Of a stretch of DNA of 64,000 nt, positions 50,096-59,462 are shown in pieces (within the stretch, counting starts at the first letter, position 1; each line of letters starts with the position of its first letter). This DNA comes from Ructibacterium gallinarum. GTDB lineage: Bacteria > Bacillota > Clostridia > Monoglobales > Monoglobaceae. The notes under the pieces are model-generated. The model worked only from the letters and a program-made list of their open reading frames with translations. It was not told where the DNA came from and did not search any database. The stretch covers positions 1 to 64,000 of the forward strand of contig NZ_JADCKB010000007.1 in the NCBI RefSeq assembly GCF_014982785.1. The letters are read 5' to 3'. Made by a program: the position numbers and the translations under genes.

Positions 50096-52585
50096 TTAAG
50101 GAGCAGTCGGCATGCTGCGCCATATCTGGATTCTCTGATCTTCCGGCAGATACATGCCATCCCCTTCATGGATATCGTAATACTCTTCAAATATATCAAA
50201 GTTTGATAGTACCCGATTTACCCGGATTTTGTCTGGCGCATGCGTATCCTGCTGTAACATAATCTTTGCATATAGTTCCGTGGAAACCAATCTCCATGTT
50301 TCCGCATAGGTCGTGAATAGGTCATTAAGCCGCGGATTGTCCTTGCCCGCAATATCTAAAACACACGCCATACCCGCCAAATCCGCCAAATTTTCTCCCA
50401 GCGTCTGCGTCCCATTCACATAAACACCGGGCAGCGCTTCAATCTGGCCATAGGCTTCAATTACTTGTTTACAGATGGCATCAAATGCTTTTTTATCTTC
50501 TTCCTGCCACCAATTTTGTAAATTGCCTTTTTCATCAAATTGGGAGCCCAAAGAATCAAGTGCATGGCTAATTTCATGAGCAATTACAGTACCGATACCT
50601 CCCAAATTTGATTCATAACTAGCTTTGGGATCATAAAATGGTGCATGAAGGATCCCCGATGGAATCGTAATACTGTTGGATGAAGGATCATACATAGCAT
50701 TCACCGTCTGAGGCAGCATACTCCATACCGTCTGATCTACAACCGAAACATCTACATCAAAAATTCCTTCACAAGTATCAAAATAACGTCTGCAGTATCC
50801 CGTCCGGTATGTCATCAAATTACCGCCATTTTTAATACTGGTAATTTCATATCCTGGATCCGGATATTCTGCTATATCTTCTGGATACCCCACCCGAATT
50901 TGAATGTTCTGAATTTTCGAAATTGCTTTTTTTCTCGTTTCATCACTGAGCCAGGTATTCTTTTCAAGCCGTGCGACATATGCATTTAAAATGGTTTCCG
51001 TCATAGCTTCTACCTCCGCCTTTGCCGTTGGTGAGGCATATTTTTCCACATACAACTTTGCAAGATCCCAGCCCAGCAGTTCCTCCACCATGTTCACTGC
51101 ATAATCCGCCGCAATCGCATCACTTTTGGTTCCGTTAAGAGCATCCTGATAATCCCGCCATACAAAAAATGCTTCTGAATTCAGATACAAGGCCGAACCG
51201 TCCATCACACTTGCCCTTAAATAATTTTTTAGTAATTCTATATTTTCCTGAACAAAAATTTTGTTTATCTCTTCTGCCAAAGGCAAATCATAAACCACCA
51301 TACCTCCTGCGCCAGAAAGCTTTAATATTTCCATAAATTTACCCATATCAATGTTAGAAAATATTTCATTGAGCTCTTGATCCGAATAAAATTGGTAATG
51401 ACTTTTCACCGCATTATGCTCTGCAAGAGGCATAGCTTTTTCCGCCAGCTGAGTACATAAATCCGCAACCTCAGCAGCCACAGATTCCGCCGTCTCTTCC
51501 TGTCCAAAAAGCGAAAACAACGCGGCTAAATATTCGCGGTAAGCGTTGGTAACTTTTTCTTTATCCTCACCCTGCACCAAAGCCGTATTCATTCCAGTAT
51601 AGCAGGAAGAAAAAGTCAGCACATATTTGGATGAATCATAAACATCTATGCTAACCGCTAAAGGCAGTAATCCATGAAAACCGTTATACTCAAGATACGC
51701 CATAGTCTCTAAAAGATCGTCCATATCCTGCACATCATCAATTTTTGATAGATACTCCTGCGCCGGTTCCAAGCCCAGAAGATCGCGGTATACCGTATTG
51801 GATGCCGCGGAAAATACATCAGCTATTTTTTGTTCATTGGTTCCTTTTTCAAACTCTATTTGTTCTTTATAACGTTGCCGGTACAGAGTATAAATGATAT
51901 CACCGATTTCTTTATACATCGACTGGGATATTTGATCTATATTAGACCAGAATGGCTTTCCAGCAGGGATTTGGGTTTCTTCCATCCAATCTTCATTAAT
52001 ATATTCATAAAAATCCCCTGCCGGTCCCACCATACGCGCGGCCCGTTCCGTCAGTAATTTCACCTGTTCCGTCGTAAGCAGGTCTTCTGCCCCGAGCGTA
52101 CCATCTCCATAGCCTTTCACAATGCCGGCTGCACCCAGGCGGTGAATATCCCCTGCTGCCCAAGCCGGCGTATCTTCAAAAGACACATCATAGAGGGCCG
52201 GAAGGGTTCGCTTGGAAAGCGCACGGTTCAAAATCACCAACGCTTCTATTCTGGTAATGGTGTTCTGCGGTCGGAAGGATCCGTCATCATAGCCAGATAC
52301 CAACCCCTCTTCTACCGCGATGGCGATTTCATCCTGATAGACAGACGCGATCTTGCCGGCATCGGAAAACTGAGACAATACTGCATATACATTTTCCTCC
52401 GTTTCTGCTCCGATTGCTTTTACAAACCCCGCCACTGTTTCTTCACGGGTGGCATAGTTTTCATCACGGGGCACATAATTATTGTCCTGTGCCACATAGC
52501 TCTGATCCCCGTCTGCAAAAACAAAAGGAGCCGAAGAATAAAGAAACAGTCCCGCTATCAGCAGTATTGCGGTCAAACGCTTCAT
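50096..52585 (-). CDS. Surface M13-family (neprilysin-like) metallopeptidase fused to SLH modules
   Basis: An 829-residue secreted protein. After the signal peptide (1-~24), two SLH-type modules occupy ~40-185 (EEGLVSGYDDGSFRPQNTITRIEA; AAGIVKGYGDGTLGAEDLLT). The M13 peptidase spans ~195-829, starting DFYEYINEDWMEETQIPAGKPFWSN; the zinc site is VIAHEISHALDSLG (~668) with the third ligand Glu in GENLADLAG (~727). M13 enzymes cleave short peptides; here the SLH modules would hold it on the cell wall. The frame extends to 52654 into leuA, but ATG 52585 has AAGGAGTGG upstream and begins the signal peptide. Confidence 0.9.
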   Translation of the reverse strand: MKRLTAILLIAGLFLYSSAPFVFADGDQSYVAQDNNYVPRDENYATREETVAGFVKAIGAETEENVYAVLSQFSDAGKIASVYQDEIAIAVEEGLVSGYDDGSFRPQNTITRIEALVILNRALSKRTLPALYDVSFEDTPAWAAGDIHRLGAAGIVKGYGDGTLGAEDLLTTEQVKLLTERAARMVGPAGDFYEYINEDWMEETQIPAGKPFWSNIDQISQSMYKEIGDIIYTLYRQRYKEQIEFEKGTNEQKIADVFSAASNTVYRDLLGLEPAQEYLSKIDDVQDMDDLLETMAYLEYNGFHGLLPLAVSIDVYDSSKYVLTFSSCYTGMNTALVQGEDKEKVTNAYREYLAALFSLFGQEETAESVAAEVADLCTQLAEKAMPLAEHNAVKSHYQFYSDQELNEIFSNIDMGKFMEILKLSGAGGMVVYDLPLAEEINKIFVQENIELLKNYLRASVMDGSALYLNSEAFFVWRDYQDALNGTKSDAIAADYAVNMVEELLGWDLAKLYVEKYASPTAKAEVEAMTETILNAYVARLEKNTWLSDETRKKAISKIQNIQIRVGYPEDIAEYPDPGYEITSIKNGGNLMTYRTGYCRRYFDTCEGIFDVDVSVVDQTVWSMLPQTVNAMYDPSSNSITIPSGILHAPFYDPKASYESNLGGIGTVIAHEISHALDSLGSQFDEKGNLQNWWQEEDKKAFDAICKQVIEAYGQIEALPGVYVNGTQTLGENLADLAGMACVLDIAGKDNPRLNDLFTTYAETWRLVSTELYAKIMLQQDTHAPDKIRVNRVLSNFDIFEEYYDIHEGDGMYLPEDQRIQIWRSMPTAP

Positions 52586-52610
52586 TTTCTTCCACTCCTT
52601 ATGATTCAAT

Positions 52611-54287
52611 TCAAGCCTTTTTCCCTTCTGTACGGTGTGCACGGTTAATAGCACTTACCAATGCATGCAGGGAAGCTGTAATAATATCATCATCCGTACC
52701 TACACCCCAAAGCACGGTTCCGTATGCATCCGAAAGCCCGATGTAAGCACAAGCCTTAGAACTTGACCCTGTACCGATGGCATGTTCTGTATAATGCTCT
52801 ACCACAAATCCCGGCGGCAAAACATCTCCTAAAGCAGCATAAACCGCATCCAAACGGCCGTTTCCGCTTCCAGAAACCACTTTTTCTACACCATCCTTCT
52901 CCAGGGTCACATGAGCAATAATCCCATTTTTCTGCTCAAAATGACACTCTTTCAGCGCAATCGGATGATCAATATCCACATACTCCTCTTTAAAGATTTG
53001 GAAAATTTCTTCCGGCTGCAATTCTTTATGTTGCCGGTCAGAAACGCTTTTCACCTTATAACCAAAGTCTTCCCGCATTGCCTTGGGAAGATTAAATCCA
53101 AACCGCTGTTCCATAAGGTATCCGATTCCGCCTTTTCCGGATTGACTATTGATTCGGATCACGTCGCCTTCATATTCTCTTCCCAGATCCTTAGGATCTA
53201 CCGGCAAATAAGGTACAGTCCAAAGTTTTTCGCCTTTCTCTTCCCGCCACTTCATTCCCTTGGCAATGGCATCCTGATGCGAACCTGAAAAAGCTGCAAA
53301 AACCAGTTTTCCACTATAAGGATGCCGCGGTTCTACAGACATTCCCGTCAAACGCTCATAGGTCTCCACTACCTCCGGCATATTCTCAAAATTCAATTTC
53401 GGATCTACACCGTGCATAAACATATTAAGCGCAAGTGTTACAATATCTACATTTCCGGTTCGTTCACCATTGCCGAACAAGGTTCCTTCCACCCGGTCAG
53501 CGCCTGCAAGCAAAGCTAATTCCGTATCCGCTACACCACAGCCTCTGTCATTATGCGGATGCAAAGATAATACCACTGCATCACGATATTTCAATCGATC
53601 GCTGACATACTCCACCTGGCTGGCATACACATGCGGCAAAGACATTTCCACCGTGACTGGCAGATTGATAATCGCTTTTTTATCCGCCTTCGGCTTCCAT
53701 ACATCAAGCACTGCATTGCAGACCTCCAGTGCATAATCCACTTCCGTTCCTGTAAAACTTTCCGGACTATATTCAAACCGGAAATTACCTTCCGTTTCGT
53801 CCGCAAGCCGCATAAGCAATTCCGCACCATCCACCGCAAGCTGTTTAATTTCTTCTTTGGATTTGCGGAACACCTGCTGTCGCTGTGCCACTGAGGTAGA
53901 ATTATACACATGTACAATCGCTTTTTTTGCTCCGCGCAATGCATCAAATGTCTTTTTAATAATATGTTCTCTTGCCTGTGTAAGCACCTGAATCTCCACA
54001 TCATCCGGAATAAGATGATCCTCTATCAGTTTGCGCAAAAACTGATATTCTGTTTCAGAAGCCGCCGGAAATCCTACTTCAATTTCCTTAAAACCAAGCT
54101 TTACCAGGTACTTAAAAAATTCTACTTTTTCCTCCAGGCTCATCGGAACGACCAGCGCTTGATTCCCATCGCGCAAATCCACACTGCACCAAATTGGCGC
54201 TTTTTCAATCGCATCCTTGTGAACCCACTTCATTTCACAGACAGGAGGCAAAAAATAGCCTTTTTGATATTTATCATAATTTTTCAC
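52611..54287 (-). CDS. leuA: 2-isopropylmalate synthase
   Basis: A 558-residue enzyme condensing acetyl-CoA with 2-oxoisovalerate, the first committed step of leucine synthesis. The HMGL-like TIM barrel has the signature SVDLRDGNQALVVPM (~35) and metal-binding HPHNDRGCG (~240), GNGERTGNVDIV (~272). The C-terminal ~130 residues are the allosteric LeuA dimer domain. It belongs to the longer, actinobacterial-like LeuA subgroup (starts KNYDKYQKGYFLPP). GTG 54287 is chosen because it lies 8 nt after GGCGGG; TTG 54293 is possible. It has its own promoter (54391-54419). No other leucine genes are nearby. Confidence 0.93.
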   Translation of the reverse strand: MKNYDKYQKGYFLPPVCEMKWVHKDAIEKAPIWCSVDLRDGNQALVVPMSLEEKVEFFKYLVKLGFKEIEVGFPAASETEYQFLRKLIEDHLIPDDVEIQVLTQAREHIIKKTFDALRGAKKAIVHVYNSTSVAQRQQVFRKSKEEIKQLAVDGAELLMRLADETEGNFRFEYSPESFTGTEVDYALEVCNAVLDVWKPKADKKAIINLPVTVEMSLPHVYASQVEYVSDRLKYRDAVVLSLHPHNDRGCGVADTELALLAGADRVEGTLFGNGERTGNVDIVTLALNMFMHGVDPKLNFENMPEVVETYERLTGMSVEPRHPYSGKLVFAAFSGSHQDAIAKGMKWREEKGEKLWTVPYLPVDPKDLGREYEGDVIRINSQSGKGGIGYLMEQRFGFNLPKAMREDFGYKVKSVSDRQHKELQPEEIFQIFKEEYVDIDHPIALKECHFEQKNGIIAHVTLEKDGVEKVVSGSGNGRLDAVYAALGDVLPPGFVVEHYTEHAIGTGSSSKACAYIGLSDAYGTVLWGVGTDDDIITASLHALVSAINRAHRTEGKKA

Positions 54288-54390
54288 AGACAAATCCCGC
54301 CTTTCTTGTATCGTCTCTCAACCGGCAGCTTCTCTGGGGTAATTTCGGCTCCCCTTCCATGCCGCCGCAAAAAACAATCTATAGATTTTT

Positions 54391-54419
54391 AGTATATCAT
54401 ATTCATTCTTAATATGCAA
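54391..54419 (-). promoter_or_regulatory. Promoter of leuA
   Basis: The minus strand has TTGCAT (54419-54414), a 17-nt spacer and TATACT (54396-54391). The leader to the start codon is ~95 nt; a GGGG...CCCC hairpin is visible, but no T-box or leucine-rich leader peptide was found. Confidence 0.7.
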
Positions 54420-55041
54420 GAATTATTTTCATTTTTCCTCACGCTTTCCTAACATTTGCAGCCTTATTCAATCTTTTTCCATTCTTTACTCTCTTTTAAC
54501 ATTTTCCATCATAAATAAATTTCAAGAAAAAAACAAGTAAATTTTCTGTAATTTTATTGTAAACCTTGCGTAACATTTTGCCCGTCCCAATTTTGCCGAA
54601 AATCCGTTGCCTGTGGATAACTTTACTTATTTCCTATTTTCCACCCTGCAAACCTGTGGAAAATGTGTATAACTCTGTGAATAACTTGATAATTCGAAAG
54701 TTTAAACGGTGGAAAAGCTGTGTGCGCATTCTTTGCTAATTTCGCATTTTGTTACAGTTTGGTTACACCGAGGTTTACATAATCTTAATTTTTTTTTCTT
54801 GACAAAATAACATTTTTGTATTATAGACTCGTTTATTTGTGTCAATATCCACGAAAAATAAAAAGCAATGCTAGCCTTGCAGCAGCCGTATTTGATGCCG
54901 TCTATTTCTTACAGCATTACAACCAGGATTTTCCCTTACCTTAGCTATCATCGTCCCTTTTATACCTGTTTTTGAGCAAAACAAAATCCGCTTGCGCTGT
55001 GCCGCAGCCTTAATTGATGAAAATGTCGAAAAATGTTTTAA
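54420..55041. other. Long intergenic region with four DnaA-box-like 9-mers
   Basis: About 620 nt without a convincing gene. Within 54612-54684 are TGTGGATAA, TGTGGAAAA, TGTGTATAA and TGTGAATAA, all in the same orientation (reverse complements TTATCCACA, TTTTCCACA, TTATACACA, TTATTCACA). The first is a perfect DnaA box. The flanks are AT-rich, with long T-runs near 54788-54798. A good plus-strand promoter follows (TTGACA 54800-54805, TATAGA 17 nt later), with no clear gene downstream before the terminator at 55042-55076; a small RNA is possible. dnaA, dnaN, rpmH and rnpA are absent. Confidence 0.55.
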
Positions 55042-55076
55042 AAGAAAAAAGGTGCAGATGTAAAAAACACCTGCAC
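55042..55076. terminator. Terminator of sigH
   Basis: Stem GTGCAG / CTGCAC (55052-55057, 55071-55076), with a T-run on the minus strand and also ATTTTTT on the plus strand, so it could serve both directions. Confidence 0.7.
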
Positions 55077-55125
55077 ATTTTTTCTGCAAAACAACTTTGT
55101 CACATTGATAAATATCATTTCTTAT

Positions 55126-55764
55126 CTATGCTTTATCCTTTGGGGGATTGGGTTCGGAAGCTGAAAGCTTCCGTTTGATTCTTTGAAGTGCATTGTCAAT
55201 CGATTTGGGGCTCCTGCCCAATTCCACCGCAATTTCCTGGTAATTCATTCCGCCAAGATGCAAAGACAATACCGTCTGTTCCAACGCGCTGAGTTTTTGT
55301 GCAATCTCCGCTTCCAAAGCCTCTGCTTTTTCCCGCCGAAGGAACATTTCTTCCGGATCAACTGCTTCGCGTTCTGCCAGCATATCCACCAAGGTTCGCT
55401 CAGATTCGTCTTCATAAACTGGACTGCTTAAAGAAACATAAGAATTGAGCGGCATATGCTTCTGCCGGGCGGCAGTCTTAACAGCAGTAATTAGCTGACG
55501 CTTGATACACATCTCCGCAAATCCGCGAAATGACGCCTGTTTGGTAGGATCAAAATCACGCACCGCCTTAAAAAGGCCGATCATTCCTTCCTGTACCAAA
55601 TCTTCCCTATCGGCACCCGCCAAAAAATATATTTTTGCCCGGGCGCGCACCAAATTTTTATATTTGCTTAAAATATATTCCGTAGCGGCTTTGTCCCCCT
55701 GGGCTGAAAGCTCCACTACCTGCTCGTCAGCCAGTAATTCATACTGAAACTGTTTTTTTTCCAT
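55126..55764 (-). CDS. sigH: RNA polymerase sporulation sigma factor SigH (Spo0H)
   Basis: A 212-residue sigma-70-family factor of the SigH/sigma-30 group. Region 2 includes ATEYILSKYKNLVRARAKIYFLAGADREDLVQEGMIGLFKAVRDFDP (~30-75) and FRGFAEMCIKRQLITAVKTA (~80-100). Region 4 contains LSALEQTVLSLHLGGMNYQEIAVELGRSPKSIDNALQRIKRKL (~158-200). SigH drives early sporulation and transition-state genes, so the organism is probably a spore former. It is monocistronic here, with terminator 50 nt downstream; its usual neighbours (rlmB, rpmG, secE) are not in the window. Confidence 0.92.
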   Translation of the reverse strand: MEKKQFQYELLADEQVVELSAQGDKAATEYILSKYKNLVRARAKIYFLAGADREDLVQEGMIGLFKAVRDFDPTKQASFRGFAEMCIKRQLITAVKTAARQKHMPLNSYVSLSSPVYEDESERTLVDMLAEREAVDPEEMFLRREKAEALEAEIAQKLSALEQTVLSLHLGGMNYQEIAVELGRSPKSIDNALQRIKRKLSASEPNPPKDKA

Positions 55765-55821
55765 ACTTCGCCCTCTTATCCGGCAACATACTCACTTGCC
55801 GCATTTTTCTTGAATTGAAAG

Positions 55822-55847
55822 AACGGGAAACCCAAAGGAATCCCGTT
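55822..55847. terminator. Probable terminator of the pta-ackA operon
   Basis: Stem AACGGGA / TCCCGTT (55822-55828, 55841-55847). It follows the ackA stop by 12 nt on the minus strand; the T-run is better on the plus strand. Confidence 0.5.
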
Positions 55848-55859
55848 TTTATATTTGAT

Positions 55860-57059
55860 TTATTTGGTAAGTGCAGCAGTATCCCGCGCAATCATCAATT
55901 CCTCATTGGTAGGAATCACCAGTACCTTTACTGTACTGTCTGGTGCGCTGATCAATGCCTCTTTGCCGCGGGAAGCCTTGTTGACTTCTTCATCCAGTTT
56001 CACACCCAAGAAGCCCATATAACTCATAATTTCTGACCGCATGGGCGCATCATTCTCCCCTACGCCGGCTGTAAAAGCAATGGCGTCAACGCCGTTCATG
56101 GCCGCTGCATAGGACCCAATATATTTTGCTACACGGTAAGCAAAAGCATCAAGCGCAACTTCAGCCAAATGATTACCCGCATCCGCTGCTTTTTTCACAT
56201 CACGAAAATCGGTAGAAACGCCGCCACTCATACCTAAAATACCAGACTTTTTATTGAATAAAGTCAGGACTTCATTAATATCTTTACCCTCTTTATTACA
56301 GATATACTGTGCCACAGCCGGATCAATATCGCCACAGCGAGAACCCATAATCAAGCCTTCAAGCGGTGTGAGTCCCATACTGGTATCCACACATTTACCT
56401 CCGATGGAAGCAGACACACTGGCGCCGTTTCCAAGATGGCAAACGATCACTTTTGCCGTTTCAGAATCAAGGCCTGCAAAGCGAATGGTTTCTTTCGATA
56501 CAAAATTATGGCTGGTCCCATGGAAACCGTATTTCCGAATACTGTATTTTTCCAGATATTCATGGGGAATAGCATAAGTATAAGCCTTTTCGGGCATGGC
56601 CATACCAAAAGCTGTATCAAATACCGCTACATTGGGCTTGCCGGGCATTGCCGCCTCACATGCCTCAATGCCTGTTAGATTTGCAGGGTTATGCAATGGA
56701 CCCAAATCAAAGCATTCCCGAATTACACGCTTTACATCATCATTTACAACAATGGAATCACTATAAACCATACCGCCGTGAAGAACCCGATGCCCTACCG
56801 CATCTATTTCATCCGCACTCTTTACCACGCCATGTTCCTCATCCATCAGCGCTTCCAAAACCAAATCCACCGCTACCTTATGTTCCGGCATGGGCGTCTG
56901 TCGTATGTAATCCTCTTTCCCCGGCACTTTATGGGTCAGTTTAGAGCCTTCAATTCCGATCCGCTCACATTGGCCTTTTGCAAGCACCGTTTCTGTTTCC
57001 ATATCAATCAGCTGGTATTTCAGCGATGAGCTTCCAGCATTGATTACCAAAATTTTCAT
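55860..57059 (-). CDS. ackA: Acetate kinase
   Basis: A 399-residue kinase making ATP and acetate from acetyl phosphate, the energy-yielding end of acetate fermentation. Family signatures are LVINAGSSSLKYQLID (start), HRVLHGG (~90), AVFDTAFG (~145), GFHGTSHNFVS (~178) and CHLGNGASVSA (~208). It lies 26 nt downstream of pta in one operon. Length and start are normal. Confidence 0.97.
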   Translation of the reverse strand: MKILVINAGSSSLKYQLIDMETETVLAKGQCERIGIEGSKLTHKVPGKEDYIRQTPMPEHKVAVDLVLEALMDEEHGVVKSADEIDAVGHRVLHGGMVYSDSIVVNDDVKRVIRECFDLGPLHNPANLTGIEACEAAMPGKPNVAVFDTAFGMAMPEKAYTYAIPHEYLEKYSIRKYGFHGTSHNFVSKETIRFAGLDSETAKVIVCHLGNGASVSASIGGKCVDTSMGLTPLEGLIMGSRCGDIDPAVAQYICNKEGKDINEVLTLFNKKSGILGMSGGVSTDFRDVKKAADAGNHLAEVALDAFAYRVAKYIGSYAAAMNGVDAIAFTAGVGENDAPMRSEIMSYMGFLGVKLDEEVNKASRGKEALISAPDSTVKVLVIPTNEELMIARDTAALTK

Positions 57060-57085
57060 TTTTCATTCTCCTCCAAACTCAATCA

Positions 57086-58084
57086 TTAGGCCTGTTTTTG
57101 TGCTTGTACACAGGTAAACGCCACAACACCCACGATATCCTCATAACTGCAGCCACGGGACAGATCATTAACCGGTTTTGCAATGCCCTGCGTCAAAGGC
57201 CCGTAAGCTTCTGCTTTTGCCAGACGCTGTACCAGTTTATAACCGATATTGCCTGCATCCAGATTGGGGAATATCAGCACATTGGCTTTTCCTTCAATGG
57301 GGCTGCCCGGTGCTTTAGAGGCATTGATTTCTGGAACAATCGCCGCATCTAACTGAAGTTCTCCGTCTATTTTCAGGTCCGGAGCCTGTGCTTTGACAAG
57401 TTCTGTCGCGTTGCGCACTTTATCCACATATTCCGATTTCGCACTGCCATAAGAAGAATAAGACAGCATCGCCACTTTCGGTTCTTCTCCTACCAGCATA
57501 CGGAAAGACTTGGCCGAAGACAATGCGATTTGCGCCAATTTTTCTTCATCAGGGTACTCATTTAATCCACAGTCGGAAAATACAAAAGTACCGTTTTCAC
57601 CATATTCGCAATCCGGCACAATCATCAGGAAAAAGGCCGACACTACTTTCGTATCCGGTGCAGTTTTGATAATCTGGAGCGCACTGCGAAGTACATTTGC
57701 AGTGGAGTTTACCGCTCCGGCAACCATACCGTCTGCCATCCCCGTCTTTACCAGCATACAGCCAAAATACAATGTATTCAAAATGGTTTCTGCCGCTTTT
57801 TCCGGAGTCATTCCTTTCGCTTTACGAAGTTCATAAAGCTTATTGGCAAAATCTTCAGTCAGCTCGCTTGTAGCAGGATCAATAATCCGGGCGCCGGAAA
57901 TGTCCAGATCTTTGGAAATTTCTTTGATTTTTGCTTCATTTCCCAACAGGATAATATCAGCAAAACCCTGCTTTAACACAGCGTCGGCAGCCTGTACCGT
58001 CCTGCGCTCCTCTCCTTCCGCCAGGACAATGGTCTTCTTGTCAGCGGCAGCAAGCGCCTTGATTTTGTCCATAAATGTTGACAT
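57086..58084 (-). CDS. pta: Phosphate acetyltransferase
   Basis: A 332-residue enzyme converting acetyl-CoA and phosphate to acetyl phosphate. Signatures are KKTIVLAEGEERRTVQAADAVL (~18), GMVAGAVNSTANVLRSALQII (~120) and, at the end, NVLIFPNLDAGNIGYKLVQRLA and GPLTQGIAKPVNDLSRG. It is the short, single-domain Pta. First gene of the pta-ackA operon, divergent from tmcAL. Confidence 0.97.
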   Translation of the reverse strand: MSTFMDKIKALAAADKKTIVLAEGEERRTVQAADAVLKQGFADIILLGNEAKIKEISKDLDISGARIIDPATSELTEDFANKLYELRKAKGMTPEKAAETILNTLYFGCMLVKTGMADGMVAGAVNSTANVLRSALQIIKTAPDTKVVSAFFLMIVPDCEYGENGTFVFSDCGLNEYPDEEKLAQIALSSAKSFRMLVGEEPKVAMLSYSSYGSAKSEYVDKVRNATELVKAQAPDLKIDGELQLDAAIVPEINASKAPGSPIEGKANVLIFPNLDAGNIGYKLVQRLAKAEAYGPLTQGIAKPVNDLSRGCSYEDIVGVVAFTCVQAQKQA

Positions 58085-58193
58085 TTTAATTACCTCATTT
58101 CGTTATAGTAAATTTACAATTATTTTCATACGTCTGACTAAAATATTATACACCTTTGTTTTTTATAACACAAGGGAATTTTTGAATTTTTTC

Positions 58194-58221
58194 TTGAGAA
58201 AAAGAAATTTTGTGCTATACT
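58194..58221 (+). promoter_or_regulatory. Promoter of tmcAL
   Basis: TTGAGA (58194-58199), a 16-nt spacer and TATACT (58216-58221), ~50 nt before the start codon. Confidence 0.65.
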
Positions 58222-58275
58222 AATAGAAGAAAAGAAGAATTTTGACTGGTTTCCGACAAAAGTGAGGGATTTTGT

Positions 58276-59424
58276 ATGAAAATTGCAGCGGTAGTTTGTG
58301 AATATAACCCATTTCATATGGGACATCAGTATCAGCTGGATACCATCCACCAGCTTCTTGCGCCAGATGCCATTGTAGGTATCATGAGCGGGAATTTTGT
58401 ACAGCGGGGCGAACCCGCTGTTTTTTCCAAACAATGCAGAGCTGCCGCGGCAATACAAAGCGGCATTGACCTGATACTGGAGCTTCCTGCTGTCCTTACA
58501 CTCCAGTCAGCACAGCGCTATGCCCGCAACGCTGTGCTGACGCTACATGCACTTGGCTGTATAGATACTTTGTTTTTTGGTGCCGAATCACCAGATACAG
58601 AAGTACTAGTTCAACTCGCCCGTGTTTTGCAAAACGAAGATACCACCTTCTCCCACCGTTTGCAAGAGGAGCTAAGCCATGGTCTTTCCTTTGCTGCGGC
58701 ACGAGCTGCAGCTGTAAAGGCAATACTTGGCCCTGCTTCAGCAGCCATTCTCAGTCAACCCAACAATATTCTAGCGGTGGAATATATTAAGGAACTGCTG
58801 CATCTCCAAAGCAGCATTCGCCCCTTTGCTATCTCCCGCCGCGGCGCAGGCCATGACGCCACAGCACCAGCGGACGGCTTCGCCTCCGCATCGGCATTAC
58901 GTGAAATGCTTTTAAACGGTCAGAATATTGATTCTTATCTGCCGCCCAAAATCGCTGATATTTTTTCACAAGAACAGCCTTTTTCTATCCGCTGTATGGA
59001 AAAAGCAATCATCGCCAATCTCTGTCTCATACCTTTAGAATCTCTCCGGCATACCGCAGATGTCTCGGAAGGGCTGGAATACGCGCTGAAAAAAGCTGCT
59101 TTTTCCGCCGATACGCTTCCGGAACTCATTTCTCTTGTCAAGTCCAAACGGTATGCATACAGCCGCATCCGCCGGATTGCTTTCAATGCATATTTGGGTA
59201 TTACCCAAAAAGATGCCCAGCTTCTGCCATCTTATATTCGTGTACTGGACTTTAATGAAACCGGCCGCAATGTACTAAACCTGGCCCGTAAAACCGCCTC
59301 TCTGCCGCTGGCCAAAAACGGCGGACAGATTAAAAATCACCCGGATGCGCAAAAGCTTTGGCAGAGAGAGCTTGCTCTTGACCGTATTTATAACCTTTTT
59401 CAAAATACAGACAAAAAAATATAA
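58276..59424 (+). CDS. tmcAL: tRNA(Met) cytidine acetate ligase
   Basis: A 382-residue nucleotidyltransferase-fold enzyme that uses ATP and acetate to form N4-acetylcytidine at the wobble position of elongator tRNA(Met). The HIGH-like motif is in VVCEYNPFHMGHQYQL (~7-22); IVGIMSGNFVQRGEPAVF (~35) and ILELPAVLTLQSAQRYARNAV (~70) follow, and PNNILAVEYIKEL (~160). It uses acetate, the product of the divergent pta-ackA operon next door, an arrangement that may be coincidental. Confidence 0.93.
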   Translation: MKIAAVVCEYNPFHMGHQYQLDTIHQLLAPDAIVGIMSGNFVQRGEPAVFSKQCRAAAAIQSGIDLILELPAVLTLQSAQRYARNAVLTLHALGCIDTLFFGAESPDTEVLVQLARVLQNEDTTFSHRLQEELSHGLSFAAARAAAVKAILGPASAAILSQPNNILAVEYIKELLHLQSSIRPFAISRRGAGHDATAPADGFASASALREMLLNGQNIDSYLPPKIADIFSQEQPFSIRCMEKAIIANLCLIPLESLRHTADVSEGLEYALKKAAFSADTLPELISLVKSKRYAYSRIRRIAFNAYLGITQKDAQLLPSYIRVLDFNETGRNVLNLARKTASLPLAKNGGQIKNHPDAQKLWQRELALDRIYNLFQNTDKKI

Positions 59425-59450
59425 GAAGCCACTTCTCCGGCTTCTTATAT
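59420..59450. terminator. Bidirectional terminator between tmcAL and ppa
   Basis: Perfect stem ATAAGAAGCC / GGCTTCTTAT with an 8-nt loop, overlapping the tmcAL stop codon; the two genes converge here. Confidence 0.75.
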
Positions 59451-59462
59451 CTTATGCAAGGC

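Noticed and set aside
54288-54400. T-box or leucine attenuator upstream of leuA
   Set aside because: No T-box consensus, specifier stem or run of Leu codons was found in the ~95-nt leader.
54612-54684. Chromosomal origin oriC
   Set aside because: DnaA-box-like sites are present but dnaA, dnaN, rpmH and rnpA are absent and flanking genes do not change strand; kept only as a finding.
54871-55089. A 72-codon minus-strand frame downstream of sigH
   Set aside because: It crosses the sigH terminator, has no good ribosome site, and the peptide resembles no family.
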